In this document: piece by piece, positions 26,981 to 39,321 of the stretch
Numbering within the stretch: the first letter of the stretch is position 1
Layout: each line of letters begins with the position of its first letter
Assembly (NCBI GenBank): GCA_030158585.1
Contig: JAOASR010000099.1
Coordinates: forward strand, 1-46,439
Direction: 5' to 3'
Length of the DNA stretch: 46,439 bases
From: Microcella sp.
GTDB taxonomy: Bacteria > Actinomycetota > Actinomycetes > Actinomycetales > Microbacteriaceae
Position numbers and translations under genes: made by a program
Notes under the pieces: model-generated
Databases searched by the model: none
Seen by the model: the letters and a program-made list of their open reading frames with translations, nothing else
Told to the model about the DNA's origin: nothing

Positions 26981-28121
26981 GCGAACCCCAGCTCGCGGGC
27001 GATGATCATGAGCTGCACCTCGGTCGTGCCCTCGCCGATCTCGATGACCTTCGAGTCGCGGTAGTGGCGGGCGACGCGGTACTCGTTCATGAATCCGTAG
27101 CCTCCGAAGATCTGGGTGGCGTCGCGGGCGTTGTCCATCGCCGCTTCGCTCGCCACCATCTTGGCGATGCTCGCCTGCTTCTTGAAGGGCTTTCCGGCCA
27201 CGAGTCGGAACGCCGCGTCGTACGTCGTCAACCGCGCCTGGTGCACGCGCGCCTCCATGCGCGCGAGCGTGAAGGCGATGTGCTGGTTCGCCCCGATCGG
27301 GCGACCGAAGACCTTGCGGCTCTTCGCGTAGGCGACCGCCTCGTCGAGGCAGCCCTGCGCAGCGCCCGTGCCGAGCGCCGCGAAGGCGACGCGACCTTCG
27401 TCGAGCGTCTGAATGAAGTTGGCGAACCCGCGCCCGCGCTCCCCCAGCAGGTTCGCCTCGGGCACGCGCGCGCCCTGGAACGTCAGCGGGTGCGTGTCGG
27501 AGGCGTGCCAGCCGACCTTGTCGTAGGCGGGCTCGACCGTGAAGCCGGGCGTGCCCGACGGCACGAGGATCGCGCTGAGCTCGGCCTTGCCCTTGTCGTC
27601 GCGCCCCGTCACCGCCGTGACGGTCACGAGCTCAGTGATGGGCGTGCCCGAGTTGGTGATGAACTGCTTCGAACCATCGATGACCCACTCGCCGGCCTCC
27701 AGGCGCGCGGTCGTGCGCGTCGCGCCCGCATCGGAGCCCGCCTCGGCCTCGGTGAGCCCGAACCCGGCGAGCGCCTCGCCCGAGGTCAAGCGCGGCAGCC
27801 ACTGCTGCTTCTGCTCCTCGGTGCCGCTGCGGAAGATCGGCATCGCGCCGAGCCCGACACCCGCCTCGAGAGTCACGGCGATCGACTGGTCGACGCGCGC
27901 GAGCTCCTCGATCGCGAGGCACAGCTCGACGTAGGTGCCGCCCTGCCCGCCGTACTCCTCGGGGAACGGCAGCCCGAACAGCCCCATCTCGCCCATCTGC
28001 GCGACGACCGCCATGGGCAGCGTCTTCGTGCGGTCGGCCTCGTAGGCGACGGGGTCGACGACCTCGTTCGCGAACTCGCGCACCATGCTCTGCAGCTCGA
28101 GCTGCTCATCGCTGAATTCGA

Positions 28122-28125
<4 letters not shown>
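26977..28125 (-). CDS. Acyl-CoA dehydrogenase (FadE19-like, probable isovaleryl-CoA dehydrogenase)
   Basis: [63 protein letters not shown]. Confidence 0.94.
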
Positions 28126-30247
<2,122 letters not shown>

Positions 30248-30251
<4 letters not shown>

Positions 30252-31852
30252 ATCCGGAAGAGGCCGAAGGCCGGGTCGGGCAGCGGCGCGCGGCTGCAGA
30301 CGTCGAGGGCGAGGCCGAGCACGGTGCGAGTGTCGGCGGGGTCGATGATGCCGTCGTCCCACAGGCGGCCGGTCGAGAAGTAGGGGCTGCCCTCGGCCTC
30401 GTACTGAGCGCGGATGGGGCGCTCGAACGCCTCCTGCTCCTCGGCGCTCCACGCGTCGCCGAGCTGGTCGCGGCGCACGGTGCCGAGCACGGCGGCGGCC
30501 TGGTTGCCGCCCATGACCGAGATGCGGGCGTTGGGCCACATCCAGAGGAAGCGCGGCGAGTACGCCCGCCCGCACATCGAGTAGTTGCCGGCGCCGAACG
30601 ATCCGCCGATGACGACCGTGAGCTTCGGCACGCGCGTCGTCGCGACCGCGGTGACCATCTTCGCGCCGTGCTTGGCGATGCCGCCCGCCTCGGCGTCGCG
30701 GCCGACCATGAAGCCAGAGATGTTCTGCAGAAACAGCAGGGGCACCCCGCGCTGGTCGCACAGCTCGATGAAGTGCGCGCCCTTCGCGGCCGACTCGCTG
30801 AACAGCACGCCGTTGTTGGCGACGATGCCGACGGGGTGGCCGTGGATGCGCGCGAACCCGGTCACGAGGGTGTCGCCGTACTCGCGCTTGAACTCGTGCC
30901 AGCTTCCGCCGCCGTCGACGAGCCTCGCGATGACCTCGCGCACGTCGTACGGGGTCTGCACGTCGGGCGGGATGACGTCGTAGAGCGTGGCCTCGTCGAC
31001 GGCGGGCGAGATGCTCTCGCCGACCTCCCACGCGGGCGCGGCGGGCGGCGGCACGGTGGCGAGGATGTCGCGCACGATGTCCAGCGCGTGCCGATCGTCA
31101 TCGGCGAGGTGGTCGACCACGCCCGAGACGCGCGCGTGCGTGTCGCCGCCGCCGAGCTCCTCAGCGCTCACGACCTCGCCGATCGCGGCCTTCACGAGCG
31201 GCGGGCCGCCGAGGAAGATCGTGCCCTGATTGCGCACGATCACGGTCTCGTCGCTCATCGCGGGCACGTACGCGCCGCCCGCCGTGCACGACCCCATGAC
31301 GGAGGCGATCTGCGGGATGCCCGCCGCCGACATCCGCGCCTGGTTGAAGAAGATGCGCCCGAAGTGATCGCGGTCGGGGAAGACCTCGGCCTGCAGCGGC
31401 AGGAACGCGCCGCCCGAGTCGACGAGGTACACGCACGGCAGGCGGTTCTCGAGCGCGACCTCCTGCGCCCGCAGGTGCTTCTTGACCGTCATCGGGAAGT
31501 ACGTGCCGCCCTTGACCGTCGCGTCGTTGCTGATGACCAGCACGTGGCGGCCGTGCACGAGGCCGATGCCGGCGATGACGCCCGCGCCGGGCGCCTCGTC
31601 CTCGTAGAGGCCGGTCGCGGCGAGCGGGGCAAGCTCGAGGAAGGGGCTGCCGTCGTCGAGCAGCGCGTCGATGCGCTCGCGCGGCAGGAGCTTGCCGCGC
31701 GCGACGTGCCGCTCGCGGCTGCGCTCGGGGCCGCCGAGGGCCGCGGTCGCGAGGCGAGCCTTCAGGTCGTCGACGAGGGCGCGCATCGCGGCGGCGTTCG
31801 GGCCGCTGCCCTCGGCCGTGCTCGTGGTCGCAGTCGTCTCGAGGGTCGCCAT
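30248..31852 (-). CDS. accD1: Acyl-CoA carboxylase beta subunit, methylcrotonyl-CoA carboxylase type
   Basis: Carboxyltransferase motifs [60 protein letters not shown]. Confidence 0.94.
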
Positions 31853-31916
31853 CGACCGCTCCTTCTCGTCGAGGGCTTGTGGCCCTGCTACGGTGCTGGG
31901 GTCTCGCCGCCGTTCG

Positions 31917-31958
31917 GTTAACGACCGCTCACCGATTCAGGTTAGTGATCGTTCACCG
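31917..31958. promoter_or_regulatory. Two direct copies of an 18-bp operator-like element between accD1 and tetR
   Basis: gttaacgaccgctcaccg (31917-31934) and gttagtgatcgttcaccg (31941-31958), 14/18 identical, 24-bp spacing. Confidence 0.65.
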
Positions 31959-31977
31959 GCCTGTCTACACTGGCGGC

Positions 31978-32595
31978 ATGACGGCGACGACGGATGCTCG
32001 TGCCGGGGCTTCCCCCGAGCTCACGACCGCGCGCGACCGGGCCAAGGCCGAGCGCCGCGCGACTCTGCTCGCGGCGGCGGCGCAGCTCTTCGCCGAGCGC
32101 GGATTCCCGCGCGTCTCGCTCGACGAGCTCGGCGCCGCGGCCGGCGTCAGCGGGCCCGCCGTCTACAAGCACTTCGTGAGCAAGCAGGCGGTCCTCGCGG
32201 CGATCCTCGTCGGGGCGAGCGAGGGGCTGCTCGCGGGCGGTCGGGCCGTCATCGCCTCGGCCGGGGTCGACGCCCGCGCTGCGCTCGAGGGTCTCGTCGC
32301 CTTCCACGTCAACTTCGCCCTCGCCAACGCCGACGTCATCCGCGTGCAGGATCACGACCTCGACTCGCTCGCCGACGACGACCGCCACACCGTGCGGGCG
32401 CTGCAGCGGGAGTACGTCGAGCTCTGGGTCGATGTGCTCGCGCGGCTGCGTCCGGCAGACGCGAGGGTCGCGCTGCGCACGCGTGCGCACGCGTGCTTCG
32501 GGCTCATCAACTCGACGCCGCACAGCTCGCGCGTCGGGGCACGGGCTGCGCGGAGCATCCTCGAATCGATGGCGCTCGCCGCTTTGACGGCGTAG
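31978..32595 (+). CDS. TetR/AcrR family regulator
   Basis: RATLLAAAAQLFAERGFPRVSLDELGAAAGVSGPAVYKHFVSKQAVL HTH; TACACT 6 nt upstream of ATG. Confidence 0.94.
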   Translation: MTATTDARAGASPELTTARDRAKAERRATLLAAAAQLFAERGFPRVSLDELGAAAGVSGPAVYKHFVSKQAVLAAILVGASEGLLAGGRAVIASAGVDARAALEGLVAFHVNFALANADVIRVQDHDLDSLADDDRHTVRALQREYVELWVDVLARLRPADARVALRTRAHACFGLINSTPHSSRVGARAARSILESMALAALTA

Positions 32596-32631
32596 CCGCG
32601 CGCTGCGCTGGCGTCGCGCGCCGATGCCCCG

Positions 32632-32655
32632 GCGCCCCGCGCCCCGCGCCCCGCG
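32632..32655. repeat. Tandem CGCCCCG heptamers (3 copies)
   Basis: gcgccccgcgccccgcgccccgcg. Confidence 0.6.
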
Positions 32656-32764
32656 AGTGTGCCCGAAAGTTGCGAATGGGTCGAAACGTTCCGGCGCAGG
32701 TGCAACTTTTCGGCTCACGTGCGGTCACGGCGCCGGCGAGGAGCACCAGCGCTCGGGTCTGCGG

Positions 32765-32813
32765 CGAGATCACGCTCCTGTTTCGGTGATCTCGTCACAG
32801 AGTCGTGATCTCG
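32765..32813. repeat. Inverted plus direct copies of GTGATCTCG
   Basis: CGAGATCAC 32765-32773, GTGATCTCG 32786-32794, GTGATCTCG 32805-32813. Confidence 0.65.
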
Positions 32814-32823
32814 CGGAGGCAGG

Positions 32824-32854
32824 CGGCGGGCGGCGGGCGGCGGGCGGCGGGCGG
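32824..32854 (+). repeat. CGGCGGG heptamer tandem repeat (4 copies), G-quadruplex candidate
   Basis: cggcgggcggcgggcggcgggcggcgggcgg between convergent tetR and bkdC. Confidence 0.75.
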
Positions 32855-32904
32855 AGGCAGGACCCAGGGCGGCGCGCAGGCCCGCGCGCCACCCCGAGCC
32901 CGAG

Positions 32905-34377
32905 TCAGACGAGCGCGAGCACGCTCGCCGGGTCGCGCAGAATGCCGCCGATGTCGGTCAGGAACCGCGACCCCTGCTCGCCGTCGACCATGCGGTGGTC
33001 GAACGAGACGCTCAGCGTCATGACGTCGCGCAGCGCGATGCCGCCCTCGAACTCCCACGGCAGGCGCCGCACGGCCCCCATCGCGAGGATCGCCGCCTCG
33101 CCGGGGTTGATGATCGGCGTGCCCGCGTCGACGCCGAAGACGCCGATGTTGGTGATCGTGATCGTTCCGCCCGTGAGCGCCGACGGCGGCGTGCGGCCCT
33201 CGCGCGCGGTCTCGGCAAGCTCGCGGATCGCGTCGGCGAGCTGCGGCACCGTCTTCGCCTGCGCATCGCGGATGCTCGGCACGAGCAGCCCTCGCGGCGT
33301 CGCCACCGCGATGCCGAGGTGGATGTCGCGCAGCTCGACGATCTCGTTCGCCGCCTCGTCCCACCGCGCGTTGAGGCTCGGGTTGCGCGCGACCGCGAGG
33401 CACAGCGCCTTGCTCACGAGCGCGAGCATCGAGGCGCGCTGCCCGCGGGCCTTGAGCCGAGCGACGAGCTCGCTCGCGGCCGTCACGTCGATCGTCAGGA
33501 ACTCGGTCACGTGCGGCGCGCTGAACGCGCTGCGCACCATCGCCTCGGCCGTGGCCTTCCGCACGCCCTTGATGGGGTGCCGCACCTCGGCGGGGCGGCT
33601 CTCGACCGACCCGCCGATGCGGTCGACGTCGCGGTCGGTCGCGATCGAGGGGGCGGATGCCGCGGCGCGGCCATGCTCGGCGAACCGGGTCACATCGGCG
33701 CGCGTGACCTGGCCGTCGTCACCCGTACCGTGGACCTCGGAGAGGTCGACGCCGAGGTCGTGCGCGAGCTTGCGGACGGGCGGCGTCGCGAGCGCGGCGC
33801 CCCGCCGGGGTGTGCCGCCGCTGCTTCCGGGGCCGCGCGGGCCGGCGGGCTGCTCGGCCGGGCGCTCGGGGCGCTCGGGCAGCGAGCGCGCGCGACGCTT
33901 GGGGCGGCGCCCCGACTCGACGGCGGGGCCGTAGCCGACGAGCACCGCCTGACGCTCGGCGGCGGGCTCGGCGACGTCGGCTGCGGCGGGCGCCGAGGCA
34001 GAAACGGTGTCGGCGGGCGCCGCATCCGACTCGACGACGGCGGGCGTCGATACTGCGGCCGCGGGCGCGGCGTGCGCCGCGGGCGCCGCGGCGGCGGGCG
34101 GCTCGGCGCCGACGCTCGACGCGAGCGCAGCATCCGATGCCACCTCGATCGAGACGATGGGGGCCCCGACCTGCACGGTCGTGCCGGGCTCGGCGTGCAG
34201 GGCGGCGACGACTCCCGCGAAGGGCGACGGCAGCTGCACGACGGCCTTCGCGGTCTCGACGTCGGCGAGCGTCTGGTTGAGCGTCACGCGGTCGCCGACG
34301 GCGACGTGCCACTCGACGATCTCGCTCTCGGTGAGGCCCTCGCCGAGGTCGGGGAGGCGGAACTCGTGCACGGCCAT
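32905..34377 (-). CDS. bkdC: Dihydrolipoamide acyltransferase E2 (branched-chain 2-oxoacid dehydrogenase type)
   Basis: FRLPDLGEGLTESEIVEWHVAVGD...DVETAKAVV lipoyl domain, ATPPVRKLAHDLGVDL peripheral-subunit-binding domain, SFDHRMVDGEQGSRFL catalytic motif. Confidence 0.94.
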   Translation of the reverse strand: MAVHEFRLPDLGEGLTESEIVEWHVAVGDRVTLNQTLADVETAKAVVQLPSPFAGVVAALHAEPGTTVQVGAPIVSIEVASDAALASSVGAEPPAAAAPAAHAAPAAAVSTPAVVESDAAPADTVSASAPAAADVAEPAAERQAVLVGYGPAVESGRRPKRRARSLPERPERPAEQPAGPRGPGSSGGTPRRGAALATPPVRKLAHDLGVDLSEVHGTGDDGQVTRADVTRFAEHGRAAASAPSIATDRDVDRIGGSVESRPAEVRHPIKGVRKATAEAMVRSAFSAPHVTEFLTIDVTAASELVARLKARGQRASMLALVSKALCLAVARNPSLNARWDEAANEIVELRDIHLGIAVATPRGLLVPSIRDAQAKTVPQLADAIRELAETAREGRTPPSALTGGTITITNIGVFGVDAGTPIINPGEAAILAMGAVRRLPWEFEGGIALRDVMTLSVSFDHRMVDGEQGSRFLTDIGGILRDPASVLALV

Positions 34378-35387
34378 CAGCGGGCCCCTTCCAGGAGGGC
34401 GGCGCTGTGCGAGCTCGCGCGGCCGAGCGCGCGATCGACGCCGTCGAGGATGCGGTCGAGATCGGGCAGGAAGTGCTCTTCCGCCCGCGCGCTCGGGTAG
34501 GGGGTGTCGAAGCCCGTGACGCGCACCGGCGCCGCCTCGAGGTGCAGGAAGCAGCGGTCGGTGATGCTCGCCGCGATCTCGGCACCGAGCCCGCCGAACT
34601 GTGCGGCCTCGTGCGTGATGACGAGCCGGCCGGTCTTGCGCACGCTCGCCTCGACCGTCTCGAGGTCGAGCGGCGAGAGCGAGCGCAGGTCGATGACCTC
34701 GATCGAGACGCCGTCGTCGCTCGCGGCGATCGCGGCGTCGATGGCGGTCGCGACGAGAGGCCCGTAGGCGACGATCGTGACGTCGGTGCCCTCGAGCACG
34801 ACGCGCGCCTTGTCGAACGGGAAGGTCGCGCCGTCGTCGACCTCGCCCTTCGTCCAGTAGCGACGCTTGGGCTCGAAGAACAGCACGGGGTCGTCGCACG
34901 CGATCGCCTGGCGGATCATCGTGTGCGCGTCCTGCGGGGTCGAGCACGTCACGACGCGCAGCCCCGCCGTGTGCGCGAAGTACGCCTCGGGTGACTCGGA
35001 GTGGTGCTCGACCGCCCCGATGCCGCCGCCGAACGGCACCCGGATCGTGATCGGCATGCGCACGGCGCCGCGCGTGCGGTAGTGCAGCTTCGCAACCTGG
35101 GCGACGATCTGGTCGAAGGCGGGGTAGATGAACCCATCGAACTGGATCTCGCAGACGGGGCGGAACCCCCGGTACGCGAGCCCGATCGCCATGCCGATGA
35201 TGCCGGATTCCGCGAGCGGCATATCCATGACCCGGTCGGTGCCGAAGTCGCGCTGCAGGCCGTCGGTGACGCGGAAGACGCCGCCGAGCCTGCCGATGTC
35301 CTCGCCCAGCAGCACGACGCGGTCGTCATCGGCGAGTGCGCGGCGAAGCCCCGAGTTGACGGCCTTCGCGAGAGTGAGCTCGGTCAT
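34377..35387 (-). CDS. bkdB: 2-oxoacid dehydrogenase E1 beta subunit
   Basis: LLGEDIGRLGGVFRVTDGLQRDFGTDRVMDMPLAESGIIGMAIGLAYRGFRPVCEIQF. Confidence 0.95.
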   Translation of the reverse strand: MTELTLAKAVNSGLRRALADDDRVVLLGEDIGRLGGVFRVTDGLQRDFGTDRVMDMPLAESGIIGMAIGLAYRGFRPVCEIQFDGFIYPAFDQIVAQVAKLHYRTRGAVRMPITIRVPFGGGIGAVEHHSESPEAYFAHTAGLRVVTCSTPQDAHTMIRQAIACDDPVLFFEPKRRYWTKGEVDDGATFPFDKARVVLEGTDVTIVAYGPLVATAIDAAIAASDDGVSIEVIDLRSLSPLDLETVEASVRKTGRLVITHEAAQFGGLGAEIAASITDRCFLHLEAAPVRVTGFDTPYPSARAEEHFLPDLDRILDGVDRALGRASSHSAALLEGAR

Positions 35388-36538
35388 TCCGCGCCTCCCT
35401 CGAGCTCGCCGATGCTGCGGAGGTACGCCTCCTGCTGCGCGCGCTGGCGCTCGAGCCCCGCATGCGGCTCGGCGTACACGTGCTCGAACACCGACAACGG
35501 AGCGGGGTTTGGCAGCGCGAGGCAGCCAGCGCGGAACTCGGCGGCGACCTCGTCGGCCTTCGCGGCGACGGATGCTGCGCGCGCCTCCGTCAGCACGCCC
35601 CGTTCGCGCAGATAGGCCTCGACGCGCGTGATCGGGTCTTTCGCGGCCCACTCGGCCTTCTGCACCGGATCGACGTAGCGACTCGGATCGTCGGAGGTCG
35701 TGTGCGGCCCCATGCGGTAGGTCACGGCCTCGATGAAGGTGGGGCCGTCGCCGCGGTGGGCGCGCTCGAGGGCGCGGCGGGTCGCGGCGAGCACCGCGAG
35801 CACGTCGTTGCCGTCGACGCGGATGCTCGGAATGCCGAAGCCCGGCGCCCGCTCGGCGATCGGGCGTTGCGCCTGCAGGCCCACGGGCTCGGAGATCGCC
35901 CACTGGTTGTTCTGGCAGAAGAAGACCACGGGCGCGCCGAACGAGGCGGCGAAGACCATCGCCTCGTTGACGTCGCCCTGCGTCGTCGCCCCGTCACCGA
36001 AGTAGGTGACCGTCGCAGTGTCGACGCCGTCGTGGCGGCAGCCGACCGCGTAGCCGACGGCGTGCAGGGTCTGCGCCCCGATGACGATCTGCGGAGTCGC
36101 CATGTTGACGTCGTAGGGGTTCCAGCCCGACTGGGCGGTGCCCCGCCACACCTCGACGATCGCGGGCAGAGCGACGCAGCGGCAGTAGGCGACGGCGTTC
36201 TCGCGGTAGCTCGAGAAGACGAAGTCGTCGGCGCGCAGCGCGCGGGCCGAGCCGACCTGAGCGGCCTCCTGGCCGAGCAGCGGCGGCCAGAGCCCGAGCT
36301 GGCCCTGGCGCTGCAGGGCCGTGGCCTCGACGTCGATGCGACGCACGACGACCATGTCTTCGTAGAGGGCCGCGAGGTCGTCATCCGAGACATCGGAGAC
36401 GAAGGGGTCGTAGAGCGGATCAGACTGGCGCCGGCCCTGAGGGTCGAGCAGCTGCACGAGAGCGTCGGGAGGCGCGGGAAGCTCCGCCTCGAGTCGTTCG
36501 TCGGACACTGCATGTTCCGTGGACACAGTCGTACGCAT
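35384..36538 (-). CDS. bkdA: 2-oxoacid dehydrogenase E1 alpha subunit
   Basis: VTYFGDGATTQGDVNEAMVFAASFGAPVVFFCQNNQWAIS thiamine diphosphate motif; ATGA overlap with E1 beta. Confidence 0.95.
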   Translation of the reverse strand: MRTTVSTEHAVSDERLEAELPAPPDALVQLLDPQGRRQSDPLYDPFVSDVSDDDLAALYEDMVVVRRIDVEATALQRQGQLGLWPPLLGQEAAQVGSARALRADDFVFSSYRENAVAYCRCVALPAIVEVWRGTAQSGWNPYDVNMATPQIVIGAQTLHAVGYAVGCRHDGVDTATVTYFGDGATTQGDVNEAMVFAASFGAPVVFFCQNNQWAISEPVGLQAQRPIAERAPGFGIPSIRVDGNDVLAVLAATRRALERAHRGDGPTFIEAVTYRMGPHTTSDDPSRYVDPVQKAEWAAKDPITRVEAYLRERGVLTEARAASVAAKADEVAAEFRAGCLALPNPAPLSVFEHVYAEPHAGLERQRAQQEAYLRSIGELEGGAE

Positions 36539-36755
36539 CGCATCTCCGATCCGCCGCGCCTCGAGCGGGTGTGCCGAGAGCGGTCGATCCTCACAGCCGT
36601 CGGCCGGTGGGCCGCATGACTGACCGGGGCACCGTTGCCCCGAGTTGCCTCGACGGTAGTTGGGGCGCGCGTCGAAGACAAGGGCGACCCGCCGAGCTGT
36701 GGAGAGCGGCGCGAGCGCAGATGCGCGCCGCGGCGGCGGCGAGAAGAAGCCGGGC

Positions 36756-37424
36756 TCAGCGCCCGAGCGACCAGCCCGCCTGCTTCACGAGCACGTGCCC
36801 GCGCCGCGTCGTGAAGCGCAGCCATGAACCCGAGGCGTACTGCTGCACGGGGTCGTCGCCGAGAAATCCGAGACTGAACGCCGCGAACCCGGTGCCGGCG
36901 GGCACGTGGTCGAGGCCTTCGATCGGGCGGCCCCACACCTCGGTGCGCACACGGTGCACGAGGTCGGAGCCGAGCCCGTCGGGCACCGCCGTCGCGACCT
37001 CGTCGATGCCCGCACGGGCGGCGCCCTCGAGCACTGCGGGATCGAGCGGCTGCATCGCCTGCCACCCGGCCCTGGGCGGCGAGATCGCCGCCCAGACGAC
37101 CGTCGCGACGGGGGCGGGGAGGGCGATCGCGATCGGGCCGTCCGTCGCGGTCGCGAGCGCAGCATCCACCCGCGCCAGGAACGAGCGGATCGGCACGACC
37201 TCGTCGAGCGGGCCGCCCTCGGCCGCGAGCGTGCGCAGCCCGAGCACGGTCGGCCCGCGGTCGAGCAGGCCGCGCGGGTGCAGCACCGCGACGTAGACGG
37301 CGAGCACTCCCCCGTCGAGGATCAGGCGCACCGAGGCGTTCTCGTCGAGCCGCGCGGCGCGCCCCAGGAGGGTCTGCAGGTCGTTCGCGCCGGCCGCGTC
37401 AGGAAGGGAGAGGATGCTCGACAT
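36756..37424 (-). CDS. Conserved hypothetical protein
   Basis: MSSILSLPDAAGANDLQTLLGRAARLDENASVRLILDGGVLAVYVAVLHP...; full-length ORF, divergent from tesB by 19 bp. Confidence 0.75.
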   Translation of the reverse strand: MSSILSLPDAAGANDLQTLLGRAARLDENASVRLILDGGVLAVYVAVLHPRGLLDRGPTVLGLRTLAAEGGPLDEVVPIRSFLARVDAALATATDGPIAIALPAPVATVVWAAISPPRAGWQAMQPLDPAVLEGAARAGIDEVATAVPDGLGSDLVHRVRTEVWGRPIEGLDHVPAGTGFAAFSLGFLGDDPVQQYASGSWLRFTTRRGHVLVKQAGWSLGR

Positions 37425-37443
37425 CGCTCCCTAGACTACGGGC

Positions 37444-38331
37444 GTGACCGACGCCCCCGCCCCCCACGACCCCGTCGCCGCGATGCTGCAGGCGCTCGAC
37501 CTCGCCGACACGGGCGCGCGCACGACGGAGGACATCTTCACGGCCCCGAGCCAGTGGATGCCTCAGGGCCGCGTCTTCGGCGGACAGGTCATGGCGCAGT
37601 CGGTGCTCGCGGCGATCCGCACGGTCGAGGGCGACCGCGCGATCCACTCGATGCACGGGTACTTCCTGCGGCCCGGCGACGTCAACGAGCCGATCACCTT
37701 CTCGGTCGATCGCATTCACGACGGCCGCTCGTTCTCGACGCGGCGCACCCAGGCGTATCAGAAGGGCGTGCCGATCCTGTCGATGATCGCGTCGTTCCAG
37801 GACGACGACCCGGGGCTCGAGCACCAGGCGACGATGCCCGAGGGAATCCCGCAACCGGAGGACCTGCCGAGCACGCGCGAGGTGCTCGAGCAGCTCGATC
37901 ACCCGGTCGCACGGTTCTGGGCGACCGAGCGCCCGTTCGACCTGCGGCACGCTCCCGGCCACCTGTACTTCGGCAGCGGCAGCGAGCAGGTCGCGCACCA
38001 GGCCGTGTGGCTGCGCGCTCTGAGCCCGCTGCCCGACGACGCGAACCTGCACCGCGCGGCCCTCGCGTACGCGAGCGACTACTCGATCCTCGAGCCGATC
38101 CTGCGCCGGCACGGCCAGTCGTGGGCGACGCCGGGGCTCAAGATGGCGAGCCTCGACCACGCCATGTGGTGGCATCGTGCGGCGCGCGTCGACGAGTGGC
38201 TCTGCTACGTGCAGGAGTCGCCGAACGCGATCGGCGGCCGCGGCCTGTCGATGGGCCGCATCTTCACGCGCGACGGGGTTCTCGTCGCGAGCGTCGCGCA
38301 AGAGGGCATGGTGCGCATCCCGTCTGCATGA
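37444..38331 (+). CDS. tesB: Acyl-CoA thioesterase II
   Basis: QGRVFGGQVMAQSVLAAIRTV...SMHGYFLRPGD...SLDHAMWWHR double hot-dog motifs; GTG start. Confidence 0.94.
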   Translation: MTDAPAPHDPVAAMLQALDLADTGARTTEDIFTAPSQWMPQGRVFGGQVMAQSVLAAIRTVEGDRAIHSMHGYFLRPGDVNEPITFSVDRIHDGRSFSTRRTQAYQKGVPILSMIASFQDDDPGLEHQATMPEGIPQPEDLPSTREVLEQLDHPVARFWATERPFDLRHAPGHLYFGSGSEQVAHQAVWLRALSPLPDDANLHRAALAYASDYSILEPILRRHGQSWATPGLKMASLDHAMWWHRAARVDEWLCYVQESPNAIGGRGLSMGRIFTRDGVLVASVAQEGMVRIPSA

Positions 38332-38347
38332 CGGCGGATGCTCGCTC

Positions 38348-39316
38348 TCAGCCGCGCGCTCGTGCGGCCTTCACGACGCCCTCGATCGAGTTCCACAGCG
38401 CGAGCGCCGCGATGGCGATCGCCACGCCGACCGCCGCCGACTGGCCGAGCTCGATGAGCCCCTGCTCCTCCTCGAATGACGAGGCGAAAGCCGGGTTGAT
38501 GACCGAGTCGGTCGCGACGAGCACGACGAGCGGCACCGCGGCGGCGACGTTGAGCACGATGTTGGCGACGGCGGCGCCGAAGGTCCAGCGACGGCGCTGG
38601 TAGAGCATGACGACGAGCAGCAGCTCGGCGGCGCTGATGACGATGATGTACGGGATCCACCACGACCACAGCGCGGGGTCGAGAACCGGAACGACCGCTC
38701 CGCTCGCATCGCGCACGGGCGAGGCGATCGCCTGCCCGACGACGAGCACGACGATGATCACGAGCCCGAGGATCCCGCCGACGAGGTCGCCCACGCCGAC
38801 CTGCGGGCGGCCGGTCGCGGCGGGCAGGTCGTCGGGGCTCCAGCGTGAGAGCGGCGTCGCTCCCGAGGGCGTGCGCTCGATGATGGCGAACACGACGGTG
38901 ACCCAGAACACGATGCCCACGGCGACGCTCACGGCCGTGCCGAGCACCCCCAGCACGATGTCGACGGGCTCCTCGCCGGCGAGAGCCCGCGCGATGACGA
39001 TCGCGCCCGCGACGATCGGCAGCACGATCGAGAGCAGTACGACCGTGAGCCGCCGCCACTCGAGGAAGTGCGTCGGCCCGATGAGGTGCAGCGGCGTGCC
39101 CGCGTACTCGGCGGCGAGGCGGTGGGGGTCGCCGAGCGCGAGCAGGGCATCCCGTTCAGCGGTCTCGGGCGGCGCGCCGGCGGCGACGCGCGCGTCGATG
39201 TCGTCGGCGATCGACGCGCGCAGCTCGGCCGAGACGTCGGCGCGCGACTTCTCGGGCACGTGATGCACGACCGTCGTGACGTAGCGCTCGGCGAGGGTCT
39301 CGGGGGTGGCGGTCAT
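38348..39316 (-). CDS. HAAS/permease-prefix-type membrane protein
   Basis: ERYVTTVVHHVPEKSRADVSAELRASIADDID...LGDPHRLAAEYAG then several TM segments; downstream of a PadR gene. Confidence 0.8.
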   Translation of the reverse strand: MTATPETLAERYVTTVVHHVPEKSRADVSAELRASIADDIDARVAAGAPPETAERDALLALGDPHRLAAEYAGTPLHLIGPTHFLEWRRLTVVLLSIVLPIVAGAIVIARALAGEEPVDIVLGVLGTAVSVAVGIVFWVTVVFAIIERTPSGATPLSRWSPDDLPAATGRPQVGVGDLVGGILGLVIIVVLVVGQAIASPVRDASGAVVPVLDPALWSWWIPYIIVISAAELLLVVMLYQRRRWTFGAAVANIVLNVAAAVPLVVLVATDSVINPAFASSFEEEQGLIELGQSAAVGVAIAIAALALWNSIEGVVKAARARG

Positions 39317-39321
39317 GGCGA

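Noticed and set aside
32824-32854. Coding repeat protein
   Set aside because: Repeat lies in a convergent intergenic gap with no supported ORF.
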